A DNA stretch of 64,000 nt from Frigoribacterium sp. MEB024 (GCF_000878135.1 NZ_JXQZ01000037.1:1-64000); one strand, 5' to 3'. Shown: positions 54,848 through 64,000, numbered from the stretch's first letter. Translations and numbers: made by a program. The notes: generated by a model not told the origin, from the letters alone.

Positions 54848-55486
54848 TCAGCCCAGGTCGACGAGAGGATCGAGCCCTCTCGCCGTCTCGGCCGCTTCCG
54901 GCAGGCCGGCGAACGACAACCAGTTGCCGATCATCTGGTAGCCGCCCTGCGTCAGCACCGACTCGGGGTGGAACTGCACGCCGTACACGGGCGCGGAGCG
55001 GTGGCGCAGGCCCATGATGACGCCACCCGTGGTGCGCGAGGTCACCTCGAGCGTCTCGGGCACCGTCTCGTCCACGACCGCGAGCGAGTGGTACCGCGTC
55101 GCGGTGAAGGGCTGGGGGACCCCGTCGTAGAACGCGCTGTCGTCGTGCTCGACGGCCGACGTCTTGCCGTGCATCAGTTCGTCGGCATGGGTGACCGTGG
55201 CCCCCAGGGCCTCGGCGATGGCCTGGTGCCCGAGGCAGACGCCCAGCAGCGGCTTGTCGGCGGCCAGGGCGGCGTGGACGACGTCGATCGAGACGCCGGC
55301 GGCCGCGGGTGTCCCCGGGCCGGGCGAGAGCAGCACGGCGTCGTACTCGGCGATGCGGTCGGCGGTGTCGGCCGCCTCGAAGGCGTCGTTGCGCACGACG
55401 TCCGTCTCGGCCCCCAACTGCTGGAGGTAACCGTTCAGCGTGTAGACGAAGCTGTCGTAGTTGTCGAGGACCAGGATGCGCGTCAT
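54848..55486 (-). CDS. pabA: glutamine amidotransferase component (PabA/TrpG)
   Basis: A 212-residue class I glutamine amidotransferase that supplies ammonia to anthranilate or aminodeoxychorismate synthase. It has ILVLDNYDSFVYTL, the oxyanion LSPGPGTP, the catalytic Cys in LLGVCLGHQAIAEA and the His/Glu of YGVQFHPESVLT. Its place next to pknB matches trpG/pabA of Actinobacteria. No component I gene is near, so the anthranilate versus PABA role is open. Confidence 0.93.
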   Translation of the reverse strand: MTRILVLDNYDSFVYTLNGYLQQLGAETDVVRNDAFEAADTADRIAEYDAVLLSPGPGTPAAAGVSIDVVHAALAADKPLLGVCLGHQAIAEALGATVTHADELMHGKTSAVEHDDSAFYDGVPQPFTATRYHSLAVVDETVPETLEVTSRTTGGVIMGLRHRSAPVYGVQFHPESVLTQGGYQMIGNWLSFAGLPEAAETARGLDPLVDLG

Positions 55487-55644
55487 GGTTGCTCCACGGT
55501 GACGTCGGGGGTGGGCAGGAGTTCGTTGACGTAGGGGAAGACCCACTCGACGAGGGCGAACAGCACGGCGGCGATCAGGACGAGCACGAGCACGAGCCTC
55601 ACCCACCAGGGGCCGGGCAGGATGCGCCAGAGGGCGGAGTACAC
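55483..55644 (-). CDS. small single-pass membrane protein (53 residues)
   Basis: A GTG-started 53-residue protein between the sortase and pabA: short amphipathic start (VYSALWRILPGPWW), one membrane helix (VRLVLVLVLIAAVLFALVEW) and an acidic tail. It lies two bases after the sortase stop and overlaps pabA by four, which supports it being real despite size. Function unknown; perhaps a sortase accessory. Confidence 0.65.
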   Translation of the reverse strand: MYSALWRILPGPWWVRLVLVLVLIAAVLFALVEWVFPYVNELLPTPDVTVEQP

Positions 55645-55646
55645 GG

Positions 55647-56423
55647 TCAGCCTCCGATTCCGGCAGCGGCGAGCTCGGCGGGTGCACCGGCCGACAACGG
55701 CTGCCACGAGTCGAACACACCGTAGGCGACGATGCGTTCTTGGGCGGTGAACATCGGGTTGCAGCTTGTCAGGGTGATCAGGCGGTCGCCCGAGGTCGCC
55801 GACACGTCGGGGGCGTCGGGGACCTGCTGCAGCACGGAGACCTGGGTGGCCTGGACGTACTGCAGGTTGCGGAACGAGTAGGTGAACCAGCCGTCCTGCG
55901 TCTGGACGTACATCTTGTCGCCCTCTTGAAGGTCGGCGATCTTGTTGAAGGGCGCCCCGTAGGTGGTCCGGTGGGCGGCGATGCCGAAGTTGCCGACCTG
56001 ACCGGGCATCTGGGTCTCGTCGTAGTGACCGATGCCGATCTTGTTGAGGGTGCGCACGGTGCTCGTGCCCCCGGCGATCGGGACGGCGTAGTCGGCGCCG
56101 AACCGTGGGACGTAGAAGTTCGCGAACGTCTCGGCCTCTGCCGGCGCCGCCCCGACGGGCGGTTCGCCGTACGATCCGTCGCTCGACGGCTCGGGTGCCG
56201 GCGTCGCCACCTGGTCGAACTGTTCGCTCAGTCGTGCTGCGTCGCCTTTGTAGGCGTCGGCCACGACGAGATCGTTGAACCACTGCTGCCACCCGATGAA
56301 GAGCAGCACCAGCACACCGGCGGTGATGAGCAGTTCTCCGAGGACGCTAACGAAGGAGGCGCGTGAACGAGGCCGACGCCTCGTGCGCCTCGAGATCGTG
56401 GCCTCGCCCCCGTGGTCCGTCAT
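55647..56423 (-). CDS. class E sortase
   Basis: A 258-residue transpeptidase that attaches LAXTG-type proteins to peptidoglycan. A basic N-terminus and one membrane helix (about 28-48) precede the sortase barrel with the catalytic His in GNFGIAAHRTTYG, Cys in TLTSCNPMFT and Arg in QERIVAYG. The TLTSCNP form with Tyr/class E context is typical of high-GC Gram-positives. TAGAAT lies six bases before the ATG with no ribosome site. Confidence 0.92.
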   Translation of the reverse strand: MTDHGGEATISRRTRRRPRSRASFVSVLGELLITAGVLVLLFIGWQQWFNDLVVADAYKGDAARLSEQFDQVATPAPEPSSDGSYGEPPVGAAPAEAETFANFYVPRFGADYAVPIAGGTSTVRTLNKIGIGHYDETQMPGQVGNFGIAAHRTTYGAPFNKIADLQEGDKMYVQTQDGWFTYSFRNLQYVQATQVSVLQQVPDAPDVSATSGDRLITLTSCNPMFTAQERIVAYGVFDSWQPLSAGAPAELAAAGIGG

Positions 56424-56575
56424 GACTCGATTCTAGGCGGGCTTCCGGTCCCCCGAGACGGCGGAGGCCACCGGTGGACAACGTGTGGAGAGCATGTGGA
56501 GAACCCGGCCGTTCCCATGGACGGCCGAGACGGCCTTCCCAGGACCCAAAAGGGCCTCACGGTACACTGTGCGCC

Positions 56576-56809
56576 ATGGCCAAAGACACGAACCGCAGCA
56601 CGAAGCCCGCCCGCACCGCAGAGGACGCACCGAACCCCGTGTGGTTCAAGCCGGTCATGTTCGGCTTCATGCTCGTCGGTCTCGCCTGGATCGTGGTCTT
56701 CTACGTCAGCCAGAGCACCCTGCCGGTGGCGTCGCTCGGCTCGTGGAACATCTTGGTCGGCTTCGGCATCATGTTCATCGGCTTCTTGATGACCACCCGG
56801 TGGCGCTAG
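56576..56809 (+). CDS. crgA: cell division protein CrgA
   Basis: A 77-residue protein with a charged N-terminus and two membrane helices (FKPVMFGFMLVGLAWIVVFY and WNILVGFGIMFIGFLMTTRW), the CrgA pattern. CrgA coordinates FtsZ, PBPs and FtsI at the septum. The ATG at 56576 has TACACT seven bases upstream and no ribosome site (leaderless). Position beside the pknB block is conserved in Actinobacteria. Confidence 0.93.
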   Translation: MAKDTNRSTKPARTAEDAPNPVWFKPVMFGFMLVGLAWIVVFYVSQSTLPVASLGSWNILVGFGIMFIGFLMTTRWR

Positions 56810-56860
56810 AACGCACCTTCGAACTTACACGCCTGTAACTATCCCCATTGTGGGAAACCC

Positions 56861-56884
56861 TGTGGATAACTTTCCTGTGGATAA
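56861..56884 (+). promoter_or_regulatory. two perfect DnaA boxes
   Basis: TGTGGATAA occurs at 56861-56869 and 56876-56884 in the same orientation, 15 bases apart (both extend to TGTGGATAAC). This is the reverse complement of the consensus TTATCCACA. They lie in the convergent crgA/rhomboid gap, well away from the expected dnaA-dnaN origin. Confidence 0.8.
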
Positions 56885-56918
56885 CTCGGGCAGGTGAGAT
56901 CGCGTCGGCCGACGAGAA

Positions 56919-56947
56919 GAGGCGGCTCCCCGATGGGGAGCCGCCTC
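56919..56947. terminator. bidirectional terminator, crgA / rhomboid
   Basis: GAGGCGGCTCCCC, loop GAT, GGGGAGCCGCCTC: a 13-bp perfect stem between convergent genes. On the minus strand it is followed by TTCTCGTCGG, on the plus by TCGTCGTTCG. Confidence 0.8.
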
Positions 56948-56970
56948 TCGTCGTTCGTGGGCCGATCGTG

Positions 56971-57819
56971 TCAGAACAGCCCGGCGAGTTGGGCCGATCT
57001 GGCCAGGAGCGCCGCGACCACGACCAGGCCGATCGCCACGAGCGCAGCGGTCTGCAGGGCGTGCTTGGACCGGTGCCGTGTCTTCGAGAACAGGAACGCG
57101 ATGGCCCCGCCCACGACGATGCCCCCGAGGTGGGCTTGCCAGGCGATGCCCGGCACGACGAAGCCGATCGCGAGGTTGATGCCCACGAGCACCAGGAGTT
57201 GGATGCTGCGTCCGCCGAGGCTGCGGGCGATGACGAAGAATGCCGCCATCAGACCGAAGATCGCCCCGGAGGCGCCGACCACGAAACTGCCCGGTGCCAG
57301 CAGGGCGACGGCAGCCGATCCACCGATGCCCGAGAGGAAGTAGAGGGCGGCGAACCGACCTCGCCCCAACTGTCGTTCGAGCTCTGCCCCGAAGATGTAC
57401 AGCGAGTACATGTTGAAGAGGACGTGAAGGATGCTGCCGTGGACGAACATCGTCGTCACCGCACGCCAGGGCTGCACGATCTCGAGCGGCGGGTAGAAGG
57501 CCAGGGCGCGTGTGACCACGCCGTTGCCCGTCCCCGTGACGAGCTGCAACAGGAACACCGCGACGGTCACGGCCATGATGCCGTAGGTCACGACGGGGGC
57601 TCCACGCCGGGAGGCGCTACGGACGCGGCCGACGACCTGCGGTTGGAGGCGCGGTGCGTTGCCCCGCGCCTCCTTCACGCACTCCGGGCAGTGCACGCCC
57701 ACCGCGGCGGGCGTCTGGCACTCGCCGCAAATGGTGCGACCGCACCGCTGGCAGAGGACGAAGCTCTGCCGATCGGGGTGGCGGTAGCAGTAGTTCGACC
57801 GATCGTGCGGATCGGTCAC
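56971..57819 (-). CDS. rhomboid family intramembrane serine protease with N-terminal zinc-binding segment
   Basis: A 282-residue membrane protease. Residues 8-50 hold a Cys/His-rich zinc-binding segment (CYRHP, CQRCGRTICGEC, HCPEC). Six or seven helices follow, with the catalytic Ser in VVGASGAIFGL and His in IAWQAHLGGIVVGG, plus RAVTTMFVHGSILHVLFNM in the first core helix. Substrates unknown. GTG start; ppiA lies immediately upstream. Confidence 0.92.
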   Translation of the reverse strand: MTDPHDRSNYCYRHPDRQSFVLCQRCGRTICGECQTPAAVGVHCPECVKEARGNAPRLQPQVVGRVRSASRRGAPVVTYGIMAVTVAVFLLQLVTGTGNGVVTRALAFYPPLEIVQPWRAVTTMFVHGSILHVLFNMYSLYIFGAELERQLGRGRFAALYFLSGIGGSAAVALLAPGSFVVGASGAIFGLMAAFFVIARSLGGRSIQLLVLVGINLAIGFVVPGIAWQAHLGGIVVGGAIAFLFSKTRHRSKHALQTAALVAIGLVVVAALLARSAQLAGLF

Positions 57820-58359
57820 CTAGACCTCGTCGACGGTGACGCTCTGGAGCACCACGTCCTCGAGCGGCTTGTCGCGCGCATCGGTCTTGACGGCTTCGAT
57901 CGCGTCGACGACCTTCTTCGACTCGTCGTCGGCGACCTCGCCGAAGATGGTGTGCTTGCCCTGCAGCCACGGAGTCGGGACCGTCGTGATGAAGAACTGC
58001 GAACCGTTGGTTCCCTTGCCGCCGCGCGTGCCGGCGTTGGCCATCGCGAAGATGTAGGGGGCGTTGAAGTTCAGCTCGGGGTGGATCTCGTCGTCGAACT
58101 GGTAGCCGGGCCCGCCGACGCCCTGGCCGAGCGGGTCGCCGCCCTGGAGCATGAAGTCCTTGATGATGCGGTGGAACACGACGCCGTCGTAGAGCTTGTC
58201 GGTGCTGACCTTGCCGGTGGCCGGGTGGGTCCACTCTTTGGTGCCGGTGGCGAGGCCGACGAAGTTGGCGACGGTCTTCGGGGCGTGGTCGCCGAAGAGG
58301 TTCACCTTGATGGTGCCGTGGTTGGTGGTCAGGGTGGCGACAGCGGTGTGCGTTGACAT
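57820..58359 (-). CDS. ppiA: peptidyl-prolyl cis-trans isomerase, cyclophilin type
   Basis: A 179-residue cyclophilin. The core has VVFHRIIKDFMLQGGDPLGQG with the catalytic Arg and GSQFFITTVPTPWLQGKHTIF. No signal peptide, so cytoplasmic. It is directly followed (no gap) by the rhomboid gene. The same cyclophilin lies next to gyrA in many Actinobacteria. Confidence 0.95.
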   Translation of the reverse strand: MSTHTAVATLTTNHGTIKVNLFGDHAPKTVANFVGLATGTKEWTHPATGKVSTDKLYDGVVFHRIIKDFMLQGGDPLGQGVGGPGYQFDDEIHPELNFNAPYIFAMANAGTRGGKGTNGSQFFITTVPTPWLQGKHTIFGEVADDESKKVVDAIEAVKTDARDKPLEDVVLQSVTVDEV

Positions 58360-58496
58360 GTCGTCATTCTTCCACAGCCACCTCGACGCACCAGGGACTC
58401 CCCAGGCACCGTTCCGTGACCTGTCAGGAACCTCCGTGCCACACTGGGACGGGCCAGCAACTCTGGCTCCACTGCCTACTCGTTGGAGGAACGTTC

Positions 58497-59033
58497 ATGG
58501 CCCTGTCACGCAAGCAGAAGAAAGAACTCAAGAAGTTCAAGAAGCACGCTGCGGCGGTGTGGGGTGAACAGCGCGGCGTGATCGACCACGCCGGCAAGGT
58601 CATCGGCGGCTACCGCGACGACGCCGTCAAGATCGCGAACAAGAAGGTCGTCCCCCAGATCAAGCACGCGGTGGACTCCAACGTCCGCCCCGTGGTCTCG
58701 CAGGGCCTCTCCACGGGCTCGCACTACGCGTCGGTCGCTCAGGATCGCCTGAAGCACGACGTGTACCCGGCGTTCTCGTCGGCTCTCGGCAACCTCGACC
58801 TCGCGAACGACCCGAAGGTCAAGAAGGCCGTGAAGAACGCCAAGAAGCAGGGCAAGAAGGCTGCAGCCAAGTACGTGCCGCGCCAGCAGAAGTCGGGCCC
58901 CGGCGTGGGCGGCGTCCTGCTGATCGGCGTGGGCGTCGTCGCTCTCGGTGCCCTGGTGTTCGCAGCCGTGCAGACGCTGCGTGCCGACGACGAGCTCTGG
59001 GTCGCCGACGACGACGCCGACACCAAGGCGTAG
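58497..59033 (+). CDS. hypothetical membrane protein (Lys-rich N-terminus, one C-terminal helix)
   Basis: A 178-residue protein of unknown function. The N-terminus is very basic (MALSRKQKKELKKFKKHAAA), the middle is amphipathic, a Lys-rich segment (VKKAVKNAKKQGKKAAAKYV) precedes one membrane helix (GGVLLIGVGVVALGALVFAA) and an acidic tail ends it. GGAGG lies upstream of the ATG. It may bind nucleic acid or anionic lipid through the basic regions, but this is only inference. Confidence 0.75.
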   Translation: MALSRKQKKELKKFKKHAAAVWGEQRGVIDHAGKVIGGYRDDAVKIANKKVVPQIKHAVDSNVRPVVSQGLSTGSHYASVAQDRLKHDVYPAFSSALGNLDLANDPKVKKAVKNAKKQGKKAAAKYVPRQQKSGPGVGGVLLIGVGVVALGALVFAAVQTLRADDELWVADDDADTKA

Positions 59034-59048
59034 TCTCCGCACCCCCAC

Positions 59049-59080
59049 GAAGGGCCCGCCTCCCCGGAGGCGGGCCCTTC
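59049..59080 (+). terminator. strong hairpin terminator
   Basis: GAAGGGCCCGCCTCC, two-base centre, GGAGGCGGGCCCTTC: a 15-bp perfect inverted repeat 15 bases after the stop of the preceding gene. Confidence 0.85.
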
Positions 59081-59127
59081 GTCATGCCTGCCCCCGACGG
59101 CTGCAGCAGTCGACGCTGATCCGGCCC

Positions 59128-59163
59128 CAGCACCAGCACCAGCACCAGCACCAGCACCAGCAC
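59128..59163 (+). repeat. hexanucleotide microsatellite (CAGCAC)6
   Basis: Six perfect tandem copies of CAGCAC. Simple repeats of this kind can change length by slippage. No coding frame or promoter spans it. Confidence 0.95.
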
Positions 59164-59292
59164 AGACACTGACCAAGGCCCAACGTTGCACGCACGTCGG
59201 CGAAGCCGACACGGGCCCGGAGGGCCCCCCGGCCAGCACGCTTCCCCCTGCGCCGCAGGGGCGGCGGCGCAGCACACAGCGCAGAACGAGAA

Positions 59293-59331
59293 TTGCCCCT
59301 GTCCGCTGACATCGTCAGCGGACAGGGGCAA
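59293..59331 (-). terminator. terminator downstream of tRNA-Ala
   Basis: An 18-bp perfect stem with a 3-base loop 14 bases beyond the tRNA-Ala 3' end on the minus strand, followed by AATTCTCGTTC. Confidence 0.7.
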
Positions 59332-59344
59332 GGCAATTCGATCG

Positions 59345-59417
59345 TGGAGCCTGGGAGAATCGAACTCCCGACATCCTGCTTGCAAAGCAGGCGCTCTACC
59401 AACTGAGCTAAGGCCCC
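59345..59417 (-). tRNA. tRNA-Ala (TGC)
   Basis: A 73-base gene. Acceptor GGGGCCT/AGGCTCC contains the G3:U70 pair that identifies tRNA-Ala. The anticodon loop TTTGCAA gives TGC. D-arm and T-arm (TCGGGAGTTCGATTCTCCC) are intact. CCA not encoded. Confidence 0.96.
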
Positions 59418-59499
59418 GGCCCCCCGGTCACCGGGGGAACGAGCACGATCTCACCCTGTGCGCGTCGTGAGACGAACTCGAGATGAGACCGGTACTGCG

Positions 59500-59573
59500 T
59501 GGGGCTAATAGGACTTGAACCTATGACCTCTTCGTTATCAGCGAAGCGCTCTAACCGCCTGAGCTATAGCCCC
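59500..59573 (-). tRNA. tRNA-Ile (GAT)
   Basis: A 74-base gene with acceptor GGGGCTA/TAGCCCC, anticodon arm CTTCG-CTGATAA-CGAAG (anticodon GAT) and an intact T-arm. It lies between gyrA/DUF3566 and tRNA-Ala, the usual actinobacterial order. Confidence 0.96.
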
Positions 59574-59646
59574 CGGACCGTCGTAAAGCCTACAGCACGA
59601 CGACGGCGAACTCGAATCGGCGGATTCCACCGACGCGAGCAGTGGA

Positions 59647-60054
59647 TCAGTTGTTGGTGAAACCGACGAGCAGGCCGCCGGTGATGCGCACGCTCAGGTT
59701 GTAGAGGACGGCGACGATGGCCCCGAGGACCGTGCCGACGACCACGTTGAGGATGGCGACGACGATCGAGAAGAGCATGATCTGGCCGACGTTGAAGGTG
59801 TCCTGGATCGAGAAGCTCGAGTCTCCGAGGATGTCCCGCAGCAGGGCGTCGAGATCGTCGAAGATGCCCGTCTGGTTGAGGATGGCCCAGATGAGGAAGG
59901 TGGCGACGACCGTGATGATGCCGATCGCGACGGAGATCAGGAAGGCCAGCTTCACGACCGACCAGAAGTCGATGTAGACGAGCTTGAGGCGGACCTGCTT
60001 GGTGCCGGACGGTCGTTTCGCCTTCTTCTGCAGTCTCTCGGCGACACTACTCAT
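59647..60054 (-). CDS. DUF3566 domain transmembrane protein
   Basis: A 135-residue protein with a basic N-terminus ([20 protein letters not shown]) and two membrane helices ([20 protein letters not shown] and a second at about 90-115), as in DUF3566 proteins found directly after gyrA in Actinobacteria. The ATG overlaps the gyrA stop by eight bases, so they are co-translated. Function unknown. Confidence 0.92.
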   Translation of the reverse strand: MSSVAERLQKKAKRPSGTKQVRLKLVYIDFWSVVKLAFLISVAIGIITVVATFLIWAILNQTGIFDDLDALLRDILGDSSFSIQDTFNVGQIMLFSIVVAILNVVVGTVLGAIVAVLYNLSVRITGGLLVGFTNN

Positions 60055-62734
60055 TGTTCGTTTCCTCTCCGGAGGTTCCGGTGGCCTCGTCGTCGGTCGA
60101 CTCGGCGTCGACCGACGTGGCGTCGGTCGTGGGGATCTCGGTGTCGGCGTCGACGGACTCGACGGACTCGACAGACACTACGGCCTCGGCCACGGCGTCC
60201 GCACTCTCGTCCACCTCGGCAGCGAGATTGCGCTCACTGTTGCGGGCCACCGCGATGATGCGATCGTCGCTCGCGAACCGGGCGAAGACGACGCCCATGG
60301 TGTCACGGCCCTTGGCGGGCACCTCGGAGACGGCGGAACGGACCACCTTGCCTCCGGACAGGACCACGAGCACCTCGTCGTCCTCGCCGACGATCAGGGC
60401 GCCGGCGAGGTCGCCCCGCGCCTCCGCGAGCTTGGCGACCTTGATGCCGAGGCCGCCACGGTTCTGGACGCGGTACTGGTCGGCGGCCGTGCGCTTGGCG
60501 TAGCCGCCCTCGGTGACGACGAAGACGTAGCCCTCTTCACCGACGACGGACGCGCTGAGCAGCGTGTCGTCGTCGCGGAAGGTCATGCCCTTCACGCCCG
60601 AGGTCGACCTGCCCATGGGGCGCAGCGACTCGTTGGTGGCGGTGAAGCGCAGCGACATGCCGTGACGGGACACGAGCAACAGGTCGTCGTGCTCGTCGAC
60701 GAGCAGGGCCGAGACGAGTTCGTCGTCGTCGCGCAGGTTGATCGCGATGATGCCACCGGTGCGGTTCGTGTCGTACTCGGTGAGCGAGGTCTTCTTGATC
60801 AGACCGTCGCGAGTGGCGAGCACGAGGTAGTCGGCCACCTCGTAGTCGCGGATGTCGAGCACCTGCGAGATCTGTTCGTCGGGCTGCATGGCGAGCAGGT
60901 TGGCGACGTGCTGGCCCTTGGCGTCACGGCCGGCCTCTTGCAGCTCGTACGTCTTGGCGCGGTAGACCCGGCCCTTGTTCGTGAGGAACAGCAACCAGTG
61001 GTGGGTGGTGGTCACGAAGAAGTGGTCCACGACGTCGTCCGCACGCAGCTGGGCACCGCGGACTCCCTTGCCGCCACGGTGCTGGCTGCGGTAGTTGTCG
61101 CTGCGGGTGCGCTTGACGTAGCCACCCCGCGTGATGGTGACGACCATCTCTTCTTCGGGGATCAGGTCCTCGACGCTCATGTCGCCGTCGAAGCCGAACA
61201 TGATCTCGGTGCGGCGGTCGTCGCCGTACTTGTCGGTGATCTCGGCGAGCTCGTCGCTGACGATCGTGCGCTGACGCTCGGGCCTGGCCAGGATGTCCTG
61301 GTAGTCGGCGATCTCTCGCTCGAGCTTGTCGGCGTCGTCCTGGATCTTCTGACGCTCGAGGGCGGCCAGGCGACGCAGCTGCAGGTTGAGGATGGCCGAG
61401 GCCTGGATCTCGTCGACGTCGAGGAGGTCCATGAGACCCGCACGCGCCTCCTCGACGGTCGGCGACCGCCGGATGAGGGCGATGACCTCGTCCAGGGCGT
61501 CGAGGGCCTTGAGGTAGCCGCGCAGGATGTGCGCGTCCGCTTCGGCCTTCTTCAGGCGGAACTGCGTCCGGCGGACGATGACTTCGATCTGGTGGTCGAC
61601 CCACGCCGAGATGAAGCCGTCGAGCGCGAGGGTGCGCGGCACGCCGTCGACGATCGCGAGCATGTTCGCGCCGAAGTTCTCTTGCAGGCTGGTGTGCTTG
61701 TAGAGGTTGTTCAGCACGACCTTCGCGACGGCGTCGCGCTTGAGCACGATGACGAGTCGCTGGCCGGTACGCCCCGAGGTCTCGTCGCGGATGTCCGCGA
61801 TGCCGCCGATGCGACCGTCCTTGACGAGCTCGGCGATCTTGATCGCGAGGTTGTCGGGGTTGACCTGATAGGGCAGCTCGGTGACGACGAGGCAGGTGCG
61901 CCCCTGGAGCTCTTCGACGTTGACGACCGCACGCATCGTGATCGAGCCGCGGCCCGTGCGGTAGGCGTCCTGGATGCCGCGGACGCCGAGGATCTGCGCG
62001 CCCGTCGGGAAGTCGGGGCCCTTGACGCGTTGCATGAGCGCCTCGAGCAGCTCTTCTCGCGACGCGGTCGGGTTCTCGAGATACCACTGGGCGCCCGACG
62101 CCACCTCGCGCAGGTTGTGCGGGGGGATGTTCGTCGCCATGCCGACGGCGATGCCGACCGAGCCGTTGACCAGCAGGTTGGGGAACCGGCTGGGCAGGAT
62201 GGCCGGCTCGCGGGTGCGACCGTCGTAGTTGTCCTGGAAGTCGACGGTGTCCTCGTCGATGTCGCGCACCATCTCGAGCGCGAGCGGGGCCATCTTCGTC
62301 TCGGTGTACCGCGGGGCGGCGGCGCCGTCGTTGCCGGGCGAGCCGAAGTTGCCCTGGCCGAGCGCGAGCGGGTAACGCAGGCTCCACGGCTGGACGAGGC
62401 GGACCAGCGCATCGTAGATCGCCGTGTCGCCGTGGGGGTGGAACTGGCCCATGACGTCGCCGACGACGCGCGAGCACTTCGAGAACGCGCGGTCGGGGCG
62501 GTAGCCGCCGTCGTACATGGCGTAGATGACACGGCGGTGCACGGGCTTGAGGCCGTCACGCACCTCGGGCAGGGCCCGGCCGACGATGACGCTCATCGCG
62601 TAGTCGAGGTACGAGCGCTGCATCTCGAGCTGCAGGTCGACCTGCTCGATGCTGTCGCGCTTCGGCGCCTCGGCGAAGGTCTGGGTTCCCTCGGCGTCGA
62701 TGCCCTCGGGGGTGTCTGTCGGCTCGTCGGCCAT
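60047..62734 (-). CDS. gyrA: DNA gyrase subunit A
   Basis: An 895-residue breakage-reunion subunit of gyrase. The winged-helix region has [14 protein letters not shown] (quinolone-determining region) and the catalytic Tyr in [12 protein letters not shown]. The C-terminal beta-pinwheel carries the GyrA box [11 protein letters not shown] low-complexity acidic tail of about 60 residues rich in Val, Ser, Asp and Glu follows. Reads leftward after gyrB with a 77-base gap. Confidence 0.97.
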   Translation of the reverse strand: MADEPTDTPEGIDAEGTQTFAEAPKRDSIEQVDLQLEMQRSYLDYAMSVIVGRALPEVRDGLKPVHRRVIYAMYDGGYRPDRAFSKCSRVVGDVMGQFHPHGDTAIYDALVRLVQPWSLRYPLALGQGNFGSPGNDGAAAPRYTETKMAPLALEMVRDIDEDTVDFQDNYDGRTREPAILPSRFPNLLVNGSVGIAVGMATNIPPHNLREVASGAQWYLENPTASREELLEALMQRVKGPDFPTGAQILGVRGIQDAYRTGRGSITMRAVVNVEELQGRTCLVVTELPYQVNPDNLAIKIAELVKDGRIGGIADIRDETSGRTGQRLVIVLKRDAVAKVVLNNLYKHTSLQENFGANMLAIVDGVPRTLALDGFISAWVDHQIEVIVRRTQFRLKKAEADAHILRGYLKALDALDEVIALIRRSPTVEEARAGLMDLLDVDEIQASAILNLQLRRLAALERQKIQDDADKLEREIADYQDILARPERQRTIVSDELAEITDKYGDDRRTEIMFGFDGDMSVEDLIPEEEMVVTITRGGYVKRTRSDNYRSQHRGGKGVRGAQLRADDVVDHFFVTTTHHWLLFLTNKGRVYRAKTYELQEAGRDAKGQHVANLLAMQPDEQISQVLDIRDYEVADYLVLATRDGLIKKTSLTEYDTNRTGGIIAINLRDDDELVSALLVDEHDDLLLVSRHGMSLRFTATNESLRPMGRSTSGVKGMTFRDDDTLLSASVVGEEGYVFVVTEGGYAKRTAADQYRVQNRGGLGIKVAKLAEARGDLAGALIVGEDDEVLVVLSGGKVVRSAVSEVPAKGRDTMGVVFARFASDDRIIAVARNSERNLAAEVDESADAVAEAVVSVESVESVDADTEIPTTDATSVDAESTDDEATGTSGEETNNE

Positions 62735-62811
62735 GATTCTCCGTTTGTCGTGGTCTGCCCCGTGGTGCTCGTCGGGGCGCGGGCGTGCTCCGGGTCAGCC
62801 GGAGGCGCGCA

Positions 62812-64000
<1,189 letters not shown>

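Larger units (their letters stand above)
59081..59344. other. hairpin-rich intergenic region
   Basis: A 264-base gap without a gene. It holds six CAGCAC repeats (59128-59163) and then four inverted repeats: 59196-59210 (GTCGGC/GCCGAC), 59213-59227 (GGGCCC/GGGCCC), 59245-59261 (CCCCTGC/GCAGGGG) and 59293-59331 (18-bp arms TTGCCCCTGTCCGCTGAC, loop ATC). The last is a likely terminator for the leftward tRNA-Ala transcript. Confidence 0.6.

Noticed and set aside
56861-56884. Chromosomal origin oriC
   Set aside because: Only two DnaA boxes and no dnaA/dnaN or AT-rich unwinding element; the origin should lie to the right of gyrB.
59128-59163. Possible CRISPR-like repeat
   Set aside because: It is a pure hexanucleotide run without spacers, and no cas genes are in the window.

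Overview
The window is about 64 kb of very GC-rich DNA with dense, often overlapping genes, many GTG starts and an actinobacterial gene order. The run fhaA-fhaB-pstP-rodA-pbpA-pknA-pknB, pabA, class E sortase, crgA, rhomboid, ppiA, tRNA-Ala, tRNA-Ile, DUF3566, gyrA, gyrB is the origin-proximal block of Actinobacteria. With class E sortase, coproporphyrin-dependent heme synthesis and NucS it suggests a Microbacteriaceae member (Frigoribacterium/Curtobacterium/Clavibacter neighbourhood; genus not determined). gyrA and gyrB read leftward, so oriC should lie to the right of the window.

Region 1 (1-12.4 kb): a complete heme pathway. hemQ(chdC)-hemH(cpfC)-hemC-hemD-hemB-hemL form one leftward operon, hemE-cgoX a second, and hemA reads the other way. 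With no hemN or hemF in the window, the set fits the coproporphyrin-dependent branch. Three small envelope-stress-type genes (YtxH-like, holin-like, DUF3618) and an MDR oxidoreductase are interleaved.

Region 2 (12.4-27.7 kb): ordinary accessory and housekeeping genes: NUDIX hydrolase, a beta-lactamase-fold protein lacking catalytic residues, M13 peptidase, uracil permease, MATE exporter, LacI and GntR regulators, mismatch endonuclease NucS, a 58-residue orphan, HAD phosphatase, MFS, NmrA-like protein, CDF metal exporter, two CrcB fluoride channel subunits, Usp and SRAP/YedK.

Region 3 (27.7-44.8 kb) is the most interesting part: a compact type VII secretion (T7SS/ESX-like) locus. A leftward operon encodes the machine (zinc-ribbon/RDD/FHA protein, a short EccB-like membrane protein, EccD, two MinD-like proteins with degenerate P-loops, and EccC). 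A divergent rightward operon encodes two ESAT-6-like proteins, DUF6177-like proteins, a DUF6507 helical protein and an 812-residue polymorphic toxin with a C-terminal YeeF-type DNA/RNA non-specific nuclease. It is followed by seven immunity-type genes: six YezG/DUF600-like paralogues plus one GAD-like/DUF1851 gene. The paralogues have divergent 5' halves and nearly identical 3' ends.

Region 4 (44.8-64 kb): tRNA-Leu, the cell-wall and division signalling operon (FHA proteins, PP2C phosphatase, RodA/FtsW, PBP, PknA, PknB), PabA/TrpG, sortase, CrgA, two perfect DnaA boxes, rhomboid, cyclophilin, a hairpin-rich intergenic stretch, tRNA-Ala and tRNA-Ile, DUF3566, gyrA and the 3' part of gyrB, which runs off the right edge.

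Two DNA-level patterns cut across the window. The decamer GGAGGCGCGG recurs about 24 times on both strands and in several reading frames. Many genes have a TANNNT-like -10 box 6-8 bases before their start codon and no ribosome binding site, which suggests leaderless transcripts.
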